A stretch of DNA of 64,000 bases from Pseudomonas asgharzadehiana (GTDB taxonomy: Bacteria; Pseudomonadota; Gammaproteobacteria; Pseudomonadales; Pseudomonadaceae). Shown one piece after another: positions 27,881 through 40,874 of the stretch; the stretch's first letter is position 1; the number at the start of each line of letters is the position of its first letter. The stretch is from contig NZ_CP077079.1 of NCBI RefSeq assembly GCF_019139815.1, positions 4,836,001 to 4,900,000 on the forward strand, in the 5' to 3' direction. The notes beneath the pieces were generated by a model. It was not told the DNA's origin. It did no database searches and saw nothing but the letters and a program-made list of their open reading frames with translations. The position numbers and the translations under genes were made by a program.

Positions 27881-30499
27881 TTAAATACCCGCTTCGACAA
27901 ACGGCACGGTCAAGGCCAGGGCCGCGTCCAGGGCACCGGCGTCTACACCACCGCCTTGCGCCATGTCCGGACGCCCACCGCCCTTGCCGCCCACTGCCGC
28001 AGCGGCTTGCTTCATCAAATCACCAGCCTTGAGTTGGCCAGTCAGGTCCTTGGTTACACCGGCAACCAGAACGACCTTATCCTCATGGACACTGCCGAGC
28101 AGGATCACTGCGCGGCCGAGCTTGTTCTTCAACTGATCGACCAGGGCCAACAACGCCTTGCCGTCCTGACCGTCCAGGCGTGCGGCCAGGACCTTCACGT
28201 CCTTGACGTCCACCGCAGAAGCCGACAGATCGTCGCCCGCTGCGCTGGCTGCCTTGGCTTGCAACTGCTCCAGCTGTTTTTCCAGCGCACGGTTGCGCTC
28301 CAGCACGGCGGACAGTTTGTCGATCAGATTGTCGCGGCTGCCCTTGACCAGGCTGGCCGCCTCCTTGAGTTGTTCTTCACCCGCATTCAAATAGGCCAGG
28401 GCCGCAGCGCCGGTGACCGCTTCGATACGACGCACACCAGAGGCCACGCCACCTTCGCTGATGATTTTCAGCAAGGCGATGTCGCCGGTCCGGTTGGCGT
28501 GGATACCGCCGCACAGTTCTACCGAGAAATCGCCGCCCATGCTCAATACACGCACGCTGTCGCCGTACTTCTCGCCGAACAGCGCCATGGCGCCCTTGGC
28601 CTTGGCGGTCTCGATATCGGTCTCTTCGGTTTCTACGGCGGTGTTCTTGCGAATCTCGGCGTTGACGATGTCTTCCAGGGCCTTGATCTGCTCAGGCTTG
28701 ATCGCTTCAAAGTGGCTGAAGTCGAAGCGCAGGCGCTGGCTGTCGACCAACGAACCTTTCTGCTGAACATGGTCGCCCAGCACCTGGCGCAGCGCGGCGT
28801 GCAGCAAGTGCGTGGCCGAGTGGTTCAGCGCGGTGGCGTGGCGTACATCGGCATCTACCTGGGTGTCGACCGGCGCGCCGATAGTCAGGTTGCCCAGCAC
28901 CAGCACGCCGTGATGCAGGAACGCACCGCCGGTCTTGGTGGTGTCGCGCACTTCAAAGCGCCCGGAAGTCGAACTCAGGAAACCACAGTCGCCGACCTGG
29001 CCACCGGATTCGGCGTAGAACGGCGTCTGGTCCAGGACCACCACCGCTGCGTCGCCTTCGTTCAGCACGTCGACCGATTTGCCGTCTTTGTAAATGGCAA
29101 CGATCTTGGCCGAGCCAACGGTTGCGTTGTAGCCGGTGAACTCGGTCGGTACGTCAACCTTGACCAGGGTGTTGTAGTCCAGGCCAAAGGAGCTGGCGGA
29201 ACGCGCACGCACGCGCTGGGCCTCCATCTCACGCTCAAAACCGGCTTCATCGACGGTCAGCTCACGCTCACGGGCGATGTCGGCGGTCAGGTCCATCGGG
29301 AAACCATAGGTGTCGTAGAGTTTGAACACCACGTCGCCCGGCACCACGGTGCCTTTGAGCTCAGCCAGGTCCTGCTCCAGAATCTTCAGGCCGTGTTCCA
29401 GGGTCTTGGAGAATTGCTCCTCCTCGGCCTTAAGCACACGCTCGATGTTGCTTTGCTGCTGCTTGAGTTCCGGGAACGCTTCGCCCATCTCGGCAACCAG
29501 CGCGGCCACGATTTTGTAGAAGAAGCTGCCGGTGGCGCCCAGCTTGTTACCGTGACGGCAAGCGCGACGGATGATGCGGCGCAACACGTAGCCACGGCCT
29601 TCGTTGGACGGCAGCACACCGTCGGCGATCAGGAAACCGCAGGAACGGATGTGGTCCGACACCACCTTGAGCGAAGACTGGCTTTCATTGGCGCAACCAA
29701 TGGCCGCCGCCGACGCGCTCAGCAGGTTGGTGAACAGGTCGATTTCATAGTTGGAATGAACGTGCTGCATCACCGCACTGATCCGCTCCAGGCCCATGCC
29801 GGTGTCCACCGACGGCGCCGGCAGCGGATGCAACACGCCATCGGCGGTGCGGTTGAACTGCATGAACACGTTGTTCCAGATCTCGATATAGCGGTCGCCG
29901 TCTTCTTCCGGCGAGCCTGGCGGGCCGCCCCAGATATCGGCGCCGTGATCGTAGAAAATCTCGGTGCAGGGGCCGCACGGGCCGGTATCGCCCATGGTCC
30001 AGAAGTTATCGGAGGCATACGGCGCGCCTTTGTTGTCGCCGATGCGGATCATGCGCTCGACGGGCACGCCGATGTGCTGGGTCCAGATGTCATACGCTTC
30101 GTCGTCCGTGGCGTACACGGTGACCCAGAGTTTTTCCTGGGGCAGCTTCAACACGCCGGTCAGGAAGGTCCAGGCGAAGGTAATCGCGTCTTTCTTGAAA
30201 TAGTCACCGAAGCTGAAGTTACCCAGCATTTCGAAGAATGTGTGGTGGCGAGCGGTGTAACCGACGTTCTCCAGGTCACTGTTCTTACCGCCGGCGCGTA
30301 CGCACTTCTGGCTGCTGGTGGCGCGGGTGTAGGCGCGTTTTTCCTGGCCCAGGAAGCAGTCCTTGAACTGGTTCATCCCCGCGTTAGTGAACAGCAGGGT
30401 CGGGTCATTGCCTGGGATCAAGGAGCTGGAGGAGACACGGGTGTGACCTTGCTCTTCGAAGAAGCGAAGGAAGGCTTCACGGATTTCTGCGCTTTTCAT
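27881..30499 (-). CDS. alaS: Alanyl-tRNA synthetase
   Basis: 872 residues from [19 protein letters not shown]. Class II catalytic domain with [17 protein letters not shown], tRNA-recognition domain, editing domain with [11 protein letters not shown] and [12 protein letters not shown] (zinc-binding HxxxH and Cys-His), and C-terminal DHHA1 domain with [15 protein letters not shown]. Start chosen at ATG 30499; the frame upstream is leader. Confidence 0.97.
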   Translation of the reverse strand: MKSAEIREAFLRFFEEQGHTRVSSSSLIPGNDPTLLFTNAGMNQFKDCFLGQEKRAYTRATSSQKCVRAGGKNSDLENVGYTARHHTFFEMLGNFSFGDYFKKDAITFAWTFLTGVLKLPQEKLWVTVYATDDEAYDIWTQHIGVPVERMIRIGDNKGAPYASDNFWTMGDTGPCGPCTEIFYDHGADIWGGPPGSPEEDGDRYIEIWNNVFMQFNRTADGVLHPLPAPSVDTGMGLERISAVMQHVHSNYEIDLFTNLLSASAAAIGCANESQSSLKVVSDHIRSCGFLIADGVLPSNEGRGYVLRRIIRRACRHGNKLGATGSFFYKIVAALVAEMGEAFPELKQQQSNIERVLKAEEEQFSKTLEHGLKILEQDLAELKGTVVPGDVVFKLYDTYGFPMDLTADIARERELTVDEAGFEREMEAQRVRARSASSFGLDYNTLVKVDVPTEFTGYNATVGSAKIVAIYKDGKSVDVLNEGDAAVVVLDQTPFYAESGGQVGDCGFLSSTSGRFEVRDTTKTGGAFLHHGVLVLGNLTIGAPVDTQVDADVRHATALNHSATHLLHAALRQVLGDHVQQKGSLVDSQRLRFDFSHFEAIKPEQIKALEDIVNAEIRKNTAVETEETDIETAKAKGAMALFGEKYGDSVRVLSMGGDFSVELCGGIHANRTGDIALLKIISEGGVASGVRRIEAVTGAAALAYLNAGEEQLKEAASLVKGSRDNLIDKLSAVLERNRALEKQLEQLQAKAASAAGDDLSASAVDVKDVKVLAARLDGQDGKALLALVDQLKNKLGRAVILLGSVHEDKVVLVAGVTKDLTGQLKAGDLMKQAAAAVGGKGGGRPDMAQGGGVDAGALDAALALTVPFVEAGI

Positions 30500-30645
30500 T
30501 AGGTTCTTCCACGGAGGCTGCGGCCAAAGGCCAGTGCGCAACATCATCAGACGGAGCGACGGCAAAAGGCCGCATTATATCGGCCCTTTGCCGGTGGTAC
30601 AGCGTGTTTATGCGATAGAGAAGCTCAATTAGACGGTCAACACGC

Positions 30646-31650
30646 TCATTTGCGCGAAAAATCGACGAATGCCTTGAGCACCTGCTCAATCTGAGCCCGG
30701 CTCACATCCAAATGGGTGACCATACGCAGGCGCGGCGCGGCGCTCAACTTGATCCCGCGTTCGGCGGCAAAGGCTTGGAGCGCCGAGGCCAGGTCACCGA
30801 CGCGCAGATAGACCATGTTGGTCTGCACCGGCTCCACCTCATACCCCGCTTTGCGCAATTGGTCCCCCAGCCACTGGGCGTTGGCGTGGTCGTCAGCCAG
30901 GCGCTGCACCTGTTGATCCAGCGCATACAACCCGGCTGCCGCCAGAGAACCGGCCTGGCGCATGCCGCCGCCGACCATCTTGCGCAAACGGCGGGCCTTG
31001 GCGATCAGCGCGGTGGAGCCGCATAGCACCGAGCCAATCGGCGCACCGAGGCCTTTGGACAGGCACACCGACACCGAATCGAAATGCTGGGCGATCTCCC
31101 GCGCGTCTACCCCCAACTTGACTGCTGCGTTATAGAGGCGCGCCCCGTCCAGATGCAGAGCCAGGCCATGCTCACGGGTAAAGGCCCGCGCCTGGGCCAG
31201 GTAATCCAAGGGCAACACCTTGCCCTGCATGGTGTTTTCCAGTGCCAGCAGGCGGGTGCGGGCGAAGTGGAAATCGTCCGGTTTGATCGCTTCCAGCACG
31301 TGCTTCAAATCCAGGGAGCCGTCTGCCTGCACTTCCAGCGGTTGCGGCTGGATCGAGCCCAGTACCGCCGCGCCACCGCCTTCGTATTTGTAAGTGTGGG
31401 CCTGCTGGCCAACGATATATTCCTCGCCGCGCTCACAGTGAGCCATCAACGCCAGCAGGTTGCTCATGGTGCCGGTGGGCACGAACAACGCGGCCGCAAA
31501 CCCCAGGCGCTTGGCCAGTTCGGCTTCCAGACGATTGACGCTGGGGTCCTCACCGTAGACGTCATCGCCGCTGACGGCACTGGCCATCGCATCGAGCATG
31601 CCGGGGGTGGGCTGGGTCACAGTATCGCTACGCAGGTCAATCACAGTCAT
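30646..31650 (-). CDS. ltaE: Low-specificity L-threonine aldolase
   Basis: 334 residues from [20 protein letters not shown], a diagnostic N-terminus. PLP-dependent fold with [16 protein letters not shown] and the Schiff-base Lys in [19 protein letters not shown]. It splits threonine/allo-threonine to glycine and acetaldehyde. The place upstream of alaS corresponds to PA0902 of P. aeruginosa. The frame before 31650 is not translated. Confidence 0.92.
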   Translation of the reverse strand: MTVIDLRSDTVTQPTPGMLDAMASAVSGDDVYGEDPSVNRLEAELAKRLGFAAALFVPTGTMSNLLALMAHCERGEEYIVGQQAHTYKYEGGGAAVLGSIQPQPLEVQADGSLDLKHVLEAIKPDDFHFARTRLLALENTMQGKVLPLDYLAQARAFTREHGLALHLDGARLYNAAVKLGVDAREIAQHFDSVSVCLSKGLGAPIGSVLCGSTALIAKARRLRKMVGGGMRQAGSLAAAGLYALDQQVQRLADDHANAQWLGDQLRKAGYEVEPVQTNMVYLRVGDLASALQAFAAERGIKLSAAPRLRMVTHLDVSRAQIEQVLKAFVDFSRK

Positions 31651-31844
31651 GAAGCAGGCCTCGGGCAAGTTGGATAAGTCCTTTTGTGAGTGATTACTGC
31701 GGGCAAAGCCGAGGAATATCAAGCCCCGTCTGCACTCAATCGAATACCAACCAAACAAACCGATATAGCTTATCGATACGGCGCTCGTGCAGTTTTTGAA
31801 AAACCATGTTAAAAACTCTCCGCCGCCAGGGTTCTGGCGGTAAC

Positions 31845-32006
31845 GTTCTCAGGGCGGGGTGTAACTCCCCACCGGCGGTAATTACACGCAATGTGTATAG
31901 CCCGCGAGCGCTTGGCGCCTCGAACTGCTCACGCGGGACGGCGACAAGGTCAGCAGACCCGGTGTGATCCCGGGGCCGACGGTCATAGTCCGGATGAAGA
32001 GAGAAC
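31845..32006 (+). ncRNA. FMN riboswitch (RFN element)
   Basis: Begins GTTCTCAGGGCGGGGTG and ends GGATGAAGAGAGAAC, the closing P1 strands, with conserved inner blocks CCCCACCGGCGGTAAT, AGCCCGCGAGCG, GTCAGCAGACCCGGTG and CCGACGGTCATAGTCCGG. Downstream, CCTGTTT (32078-32084) pairs with AAACAGG (32092-32098), which overlaps the AGGAG of ribH, so FMN binding probably hides the ribosome site. A second long-range pair GGGATT (32007)/AATCCC (32056) lies between. Confidence 0.95.
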
Positions 32007-32107
32007 GGGATTGGCACCTAAGGGCCGCGCGCCTGTTCGCGCATGCGTACCCTTAAATCCCATTCGATTCATAACGCCCTGTTTTTTTCTTAAACAGGAG
32101 TCAGAAC

Positions 32108-32617
32108 ATGCAACCCACCGCTATCGACAGCAAAAGCAAAAACCATCATGGCGAGCGCGTCGCGTTTATCCAGGCCTGCTGGCACAAGGATATTGTCGAC
32201 CAATCCCGTAAAGGCTTCCTCGCCGAAATGCTCGTTCAGGGCTACCAGGAATCGGACATCGATTTCTTCGAAGTCGGCGGCGCCTTTGAAATGCCCCTGC
32301 ACGCCAAACTGCTGGCCAAGACCGGCCGTTATGCCGGTATCGTCGCCGCCGCACTGGTGGTGGACGGTGGTATCTACCGTCACGAATTCGTCGCCCAGTC
32401 GGTGGTCAGTGGCCTGATGCAAGTGCAACTGGAAACAGAAGTACCGGTGTTCTCGGTCTCCCTGACCCCACACCATTTCCATGCGGGCAGCGAACACCAT
32501 GCATTCTTCCACGATCACTTCGTGCACAAGGGCCAGGAAGCGGCACGCACCTGCGCCGACACGCTGCACAAAGTCCGTGCGATCCGTCGCAGCGAACCGC
32601 GTGCGGTAGCGGTCTAA
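32108..32617 (+). CDS. ribH: 6,7-dimethyl-8-ribityllumazine synthase, stand-alone (RibH2-like)
   Basis: 169 residues. The lumazine synthase fold is seen in FFEVGGAFEMPLHAKLLAK and ALVVDGGIYRHEFVAQSVVSG, but the usual catalytic-loop context is changed, as in the type II, riboswitch-linked enzymes of alpha- and gamma-proteobacteria. It condenses the ribitylaminouracil with dihydroxybutanone phosphate in riboflavin synthesis. It is alone and under the FMN riboswitch, so a housekeeping ribH in the main rib operon is expected elsewhere. Confidence 0.92.
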   Translation: MQPTAIDSKSKNHHGERVAFIQACWHKDIVDQSRKGFLAEMLVQGYQESDIDFFEVGGAFEMPLHAKLLAKTGRYAGIVAAALVVDGGIYRHEFVAQSVVSGLMQVQLETEVPVFSVSLTPHHFHAGSEHHAFFHDHFVHKGQEAARTCADTLHKVRAIRRSEPRAVAV

Positions 32618-32633
32618 GCCACACCGCCAAACA

Positions 32634-32667
32634 AAATGTGGGAGGGGGCTTGCTCCCTCCCACATTT
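32634..32667. repeat. REP hairpin between ribH and astE
   Basis: AAATGTGGGAGG and its complement flank GGGCTTGCT, giving a 12-13 bp stem. It lies between convergent genes and may serve as their terminator. Confidence 0.8.
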
Positions 32668-32689
32668 GGAACTACACGAGCCTTGAGAT

Positions 32690-33694
32690 CTACGCCAGAC
32701 CGGCCTCTGTAGTCGGCACAATCAGAATCCCCGCCCGCAAGCCGTTCTTGACCTTCGGGTTGGGGAAGATGATGCGTGCGCCCTCCTCCTCGATCACCCA
32801 GCGGGTCTTCGCCACGTCTTCGGCCAGCAAATAGCCCTTTTCCAATTCCGAAAAGTTTTCCACGTCTGCCGGTAGGTGCAGCAGGAAGGCGTCGCTGTGC
32901 TTGATCACCTCCCGCGCAACGGCAAACAGCTTCAGACCGTCGAGGCTGTCAGCCTCAGGCTCGGTGCCTTCGATGATCTGCTTCAGGCGCAGCTCCAGGC
33001 GCGACACATCCACCCCCTGGTTCTGCCCGAACGGCCGGGCCTTGCCCAGTTCCAGGGTGAAGGCCTCGGCGTCCAACTGCTCGTAGGTAAAGGCCGAGAA
33101 GGTGATCGAGGCCTTGTTCTGCATCAGCACCGCTTCCATGCCGGCGGCGCGCAGGCGCGAAAGCTCACGACGCGAGTGCTGGCGCCCTTCCTTCCAGGGG
33201 TACAGGGCGAACTGCTCGATCTTCGAGCCGCGGATGGCCGTGTGCAGGTCGTAATGCAGGCGCGAACGGCCAGGCTGGCTGAAAAAGCTGCGGGCCAGTT
33301 GCTCCAGTTCGGCGGCGCGCATGGCTTCGGGGCCGATGTTGCTTTCATGACGGCCGTTGAACAGCCGGTTGATGTCCAGTTCGAGATAACGCTCGCCGCG
33401 GCGCATGGCCTCGGGGTTGCCGAACAGGAACAGAATACGGGTGCGGGGCTTGATCTCCCCACGGGCGATGCCATGCAACAGGCGGTCGAGCAGTTCGATC
33501 GGCGCGGTTTCGTTGCCATGGATGCCGGACGACAGCAGCAGGTCGCCGCCGTTGTCCCGAGCCTGCGGCGGGCGCACTTCAAGCGCACCCTCGCTGAGCC
33601 AGCGCATCTGCACGCCGTCGACAGTCAGTTGAATTTTTTGCGCCGGTTCGCGACCGGCGAGGGTCAGTTCAAGCAGTTTGCCGAGGGCGAGCAT
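32690..33694 (-). CDS. astE: Succinylglutamate desuccinylase
   Basis: 334 residues, M14/AspA-type metallo-enzyme. Zinc ligands are seen in [11 protein letters not shown] (His, Glu) and [11 protein letters not shown] (second His), and the general base Glu in [17 protein letters not shown]. It cleaves N2-succinylglutamate to glutamate and succinate, the last step of the arginine succinyltransferase pathway (aruE of P. aeruginosa). Last gene of the aru operon, 11 bp after the small His/Asp-rich gene. Confidence 0.95.
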   Translation of the reverse strand: MLALGKLLELTLAGREPAQKIQLTVDGVQMRWLSEGALEVRPPQARDNGGDLLLSSGIHGNETAPIELLDRLLHGIARGEIKPRTRILFLFGNPEAMRRGERYLELDINRLFNGRHESNIGPEAMRAAELEQLARSFFSQPGRSRLHYDLHTAIRGSKIEQFALYPWKEGRQHSRRELSRLRAAGMEAVLMQNKASITFSAFTYEQLDAEAFTLELGKARPFGQNQGVDVSRLELRLKQIIEGTEPEADSLDGLKLFAVAREVIKHSDAFLLHLPADVENFSELEKGYLLAEDVAKTRWVIEEEGARIIFPNPKVKNGLRAGILIVPTTEAGLA

Positions 33695-33705
33695 ACGCAG
33701 CTTCC

Positions 33706-33993
33706 TTAGTGGTTGCAGCCTGGGCCGTGGACGTGATCGTCGTCATCACCTTCGACGTCGGCCGGTTCCATTTCCAGTTGCAGGCTCATCAGGTTGGTGG
33801 CCAGTGGGCGCATCAGCAGGTTGGCGTACTCGGCATCGCCTTCTTCCACATCCACGCCGATCAGCAGTTGGCCGCGGCCGTCGTGCTGGATCCAGATCTC
33901 CTTGCCCTGCCAGACCACGGCGACGCGGGTGCAGGAGGTTTCCAACTGGGTGCCGTCGGTGTCTTCAAGGATAAGTTGCAGGGTGTCGGTCAT
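33706..33993 (-). CDS. Small protein of the aru operon with metal-binding-like tail
   Basis: 95 residues between astB and astE, the place of PA0900. The first ~75 residues look like a compact alpha/beta domain ([38 protein letters not shown]). The end is [16 protein letters not shown], a run of Asp, His and Cys that could bind zinc or nickel. AstE is a zinc enzyme, so a role in metal delivery is conceivable but unproven. Confidence 0.72.
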   Translation of the reverse strand: MTDTLQLILEDTDGTQLETSCTRVAVVWQGKEIWIQHDGRGQLLIGVDVEEGDAEYANLLMRPLATNLMSLQLEMEPADVEGDDDDHVHGPGCNH

Positions 33994-34019
33994 AAATAAA
34001 AGCTCTCAGCCGTGCGGCA

Positions 34020-35366
34020 TTAATTGATCTGGAAAGGATAAACCGAGCCCAGTTTAAGGATTTGCGTCAGTTCATCCAGTGCCGTCCGGCACTCAAGCAG
34101 CAATTGCGGGTCAGCCAGGTCGGTTTCACGCAGGCTGTCGCGGTAGTGCTTGTGGACCCACTGGGTCAGCGTGTCGTACAACGGCGCGGTCATGATAACC
34201 CCTGGGTTCACGGCCGCCAGTTCAGTTTCGTTCAGCGCCACGCGCAAGCGCAGGCACGCCGGGCCACCACCGTTCTGCATGCTTTGCTTGAGGTCGAACA
34301 CCTTCACTTCGCGGATCAGCCCACCGGAGGCGGTGAGGCCTTGCAGGTAGTGCCACACACGTTCGTTGGCACGGCATTCCTCCGGCACGATCAACAGCAT
34401 CGAGCCGTCCGGGCGGGTCAGCAATTGGCTGTTGAACAGGTAGGAACGCACCGCGTCCTCGACGCTGACCTGCGCACGTGGCACGCACACCGACTGGAAG
34501 TTGCCGCCCAGCTTGCCCAACTTGCCTTGCAGCTCGGCGAGCATCGGTTCGGTATTGAGGAACGCATCCTCGTGATAGAACAGCACTTCGCCATTGCCCA
34601 CCGCGATCACGTCGTTATGGAACACGCCGGCATCGATCACCGCCGGGTTCTGCTGGGCATAGACCACGCCTTCGTCCTTCAGGCCGTGCAGGCGTGCAAC
34701 GGCCTGGGACGCTTCGAGGGTCTGGCGCGCCGGGTATTTCTGCGGCGCGGGGTAACGCGGGTCGAATGCACTGCGCCCGAACACAAAAAACTCCACGCCC
34801 GCCTCGCCGTATTCACGGCAGAAACGCGTGTGGTTGGCCGCGCCTTCGTCGCCGAACTGCGCCACAGCCGGCAACGCGGCGTGGTGGGCGAAGTGCTTGC
34901 CATCGGCAAACATCGCCCCCAGCACGCGGCTGGTGGTCGGATGCTCGATGCTGCGGTGGTATTTGCAGTTGAGGTTGGCGGCGGTGAAGTGCACGCGGCC
35001 GTCAGACGTGTCGGCGCTCGGGCTGACGGTGGCGGCGTTGGCCACCCACATGCTTGATGCCGAGCAACTGGCCACCAGCAACGGCATGGCTTGCCTGGCC
35101 GCCTGCTCGATCACCTGGGCATCAGTGCCACCGAAACCGAGGCTGCGCAAAGCGGCTACGTCCGGGCGTTCCTGCGGTGCAAGCACGCCTTGCACAAACC
35201 CCATGTCCATCAGGGCTTTCATTTTTTGCAGGCCCTGCAACGCAGCTTCCTTGGGGTTGGAATGCTGCTGGCTGTTGCTCTGGGACGCGACGTTGCCGAA
35301 GGACAAACCGCCATAGTTATGGGTCGGCCCCACTAGACCGTCAAAATTGACTTCATAGGATTTCAT
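34020..35366 (-). CDS. astB: N-succinylarginine dihydrolase
   Basis: 448 residues, standard AstB length, beginning [20 protein letters not shown]. It contains family blocks [18 protein letters not shown] (catalytic His and acid residues) and [14 protein letters not shown] near the C-terminus with the catalytic Cys. It converts N2-succinylarginine to succinylornithine, releasing CO2 and two ammonia. A REPIN separates it from astD upstream in the operon. Confidence 0.96.
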   Translation of the reverse strand: MKSYEVNFDGLVGPTHNYGGLSFGNVASQSNSQQHSNPKEAALQGLQKMKALMDMGFVQGVLAPQERPDVAALRSLGFGGTDAQVIEQAARQAMPLLVASCSASSMWVANAATVSPSADTSDGRVHFTAANLNCKYHRSIEHPTTSRVLGAMFADGKHFAHHAALPAVAQFGDEGAANHTRFCREYGEAGVEFFVFGRSAFDPRYPAPQKYPARQTLEASQAVARLHGLKDEGVVYAQQNPAVIDAGVFHNDVIAVGNGEVLFYHEDAFLNTEPMLAELQGKLGKLGGNFQSVCVPRAQVSVEDAVRSYLFNSQLLTRPDGSMLLIVPEECRANERVWHYLQGLTASGGLIREVKVFDLKQSMQNGGGPACLRLRVALNETELAAVNPGVIMTAPLYDTLTQWVHKHYRDSLRETDLADPQLLLECRTALDELTQILKLGSVYPFQIN

Positions 35367-35430
35367 CGGCGAGGCTCCACGAACATCTGTTTTTATAAGG
35401 CAGCAAAAGTCTTTAAAACACCATAAATCC

Positions 35431-35522
35431 AGTGTGGGAGGGGGCTTGCTCCCGATAGCAGTCTGTCAGTTATGAATCAGGTGACTGACACACCGCTATC
35501 GGGAGCAAGCCCCCTCCCACAT

Positions 35523-35523
<1 letters not shown>
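35431..35523. repeat. REPIN between astD and astB
   Basis: Outer arms GTGTGGGAGGGGGCTTGCTCCC and reverse, with inner arms GATAGCAGTCTGTCAGT and the near-complement. It ends at the astD stop codon, inside the aru operon. Confidence 0.88.
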
Positions 35524-38014
<2,491 letters not shown>

Positions 38015-38074
38015 GCTATCTCCTCAGACGGGCCGCTTTGCAGCCACCCGCGAAACTCTGTTTTATACCGGCTC

Positions 38075-39094
38075 TCAAACTGCAACAAGACGCACGCTGG
38101 CGCCTTCGCCAACGCCCAGCGCTTCAGCCGCCGCCAGGTCCAGGGTCACCGGCTTGCCGGGGGCGTAGTCCAGTTCCAGCATCACCGCGCGGTAATCCTG
38201 CAATTGCGCGTTGCTCACCAGGTACTGGCGGCCGACACCCTTGGCCATCTCACCGATCTTCACCGGCACCACGCGGCTCTGGGCGATCGAGCGAATGCCC
38301 GAAACCCGTGCATGCAGCGTCGGGCCGCCATCGAAGATGTCGATGTAATGGTCGGTCTCGAAGCCTTCGCGCATGAGGATGTCGAAGGTGATCTGCGCAC
38401 GCGGGTGCACCTGGCCCATGGCTTCCTGGGCTTCGTCCGGCAGCAGCGGCACGTAGATCGGGTAATGCGGCATCAGTTCGGCGAGAAAGGTGCGGCTCTT
38501 CAGCCCGCACAAGCGCTCGGCGGCGGCGTAGTTGAGGTCGAAGAAGTTGCGGCCGATGGCGTCCCAGAACGGCGAATCACCGTTCTCGTCGCTGTAGCCG
38601 ACGATCTCGGTCACCACCGAGTCGGCAAAGCGCTCGGGGTGGCTGGCGACGAACAACAGACGGCCACGGGAGTTGAGTTCCGACCACGGCGAACCGACCA
38701 GCGCAGGCTTCACATAGAAACTGGTAAGCAGGCTGTTGCCGGTGAGATCGTGGCACTGGGAAAGCACATGGATCTTGTTGTGGATCTTCAGCTCGCGGGA
38801 GGCGTGCACAAAGGTTTCGTTACGGAAACTGTAAAAGGGCTCCGAGTAGCCGGCCGAGGCGACGATGGCCGAACAACCGGCGAGCTGGCCGGTCTCGGTG
38901 TCTTCGAGCACGAAGAAATAGCTTTCTTCACCGTTGAAACTCACCTCGGCCGCGAAGGACGCTTCGCTGGCGGCGATCTTGTCGCTCAGGCGTTCCACAT
39001 CGTCCGGCAAGGAAGTGACACCAATCGGGCTGTCCGCAGCCAGACGCTGTACCTCGCCCAGATCAGCCATTTGCGCGGGGCGCATCACCAGCAT
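38075..39094 (-). CDS. aruF: Arginine/ornithine N-succinyltransferase, alpha subunit
   Basis: 339 residues from MLVMRPAQMADLGEVQRLAA; the frame upstream to 39142 is leader. It is a paralogue of AruG and shares GDSPFWDAIGRNFFDLNY and LMPHYPIYVPLLPDEA. It transfers succinyl from succinyl-CoA to the alpha-amino group of arginine or ornithine, first step of the pathway. Confidence 0.95.
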   Translation of the reverse strand: MLVMRPAQMADLGEVQRLAADSPIGVTSLPDDVERLSDKIAASEASFAAEVSFNGEESYFFVLEDTETGQLAGCSAIVASAGYSEPFYSFRNETFVHASRELKIHNKIHVLSQCHDLTGNSLLTSFYVKPALVGSPWSELNSRGRLLFVASHPERFADSVVTEIVGYSDENGDSPFWDAIGRNFFDLNYAAAERLCGLKSRTFLAELMPHYPIYVPLLPDEAQEAMGQVHPRAQITFDILMREGFETDHYIDIFDGGPTLHARVSGIRSIAQSRVVPVKIGEMAKGVGRQYLVSNAQLQDYRAVMLELDYAPGKPVTLDLAAAEALGVGEGASVRLVAV

Positions 39095-39164
39095 GGTGTC
39101 ACTCCTTAACTCGAAAAACTCATAGAAAAAAATACCAGGCACAGTCCAGAAACCAGTGACGTCC

Positions 39165-39273
39165 GGTGTGGGAGGGGGCTTGCTCCCGATGGCAGTGTGT
39201 CAGTTGATGAATGAATTCACTGACACACCGCCATCGGGAGCAAGTCGAATCGTCGCACCGCCCCTCCCACATT
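39165..39273. repeat. REPIN with an altered right arm
   Basis: Left arm GGTGTGGGAGGGGGCTTGCTCCC is standard. The right arm reads GGGAGCAAG, then TCGAATCGTCGCACCG, then CCCCTCCCACATTT: about 16 bp stand inside the arm. It separates aruC from aruF. Confidence 0.8.
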
Positions 39274-39354
39274 TGGATCTTCACCGCTCCAACTGACGGG
39301 CCCGGCATAAAAATTTGGGTTCGATGCTCAATCGCGCGGGCATCGAACGGTCCA

Positions 39355-40720
<1,366 letters not shown>

Positions 40721-40874
40721 AATAGCGTCGCAAAGGCGCAGTTTAAACCGTGCAGGGCCCGAGAGGCAGAGGCATGCACGGCTGATTTGCCGCCACGCGC
40801 TAACTATCTGAAGCCTGAACGAACCCAAAGCCTGTTTTGATCTCGGTGACTCAATTCACTGAAGGATCAGCCAC

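Noticed and set aside
27521..30502. 993-codon open frame antisense to alaS
   Set aside because: Same reason: AlaS is fully conserved on the minus strand, and no ribosome site or recognisable protein exists for the antisense frame.
31736..32017. Open frame antisense to the FMN riboswitch
   Set aside because: The region is fully explained by a structured RNA; the frame has no coding features.
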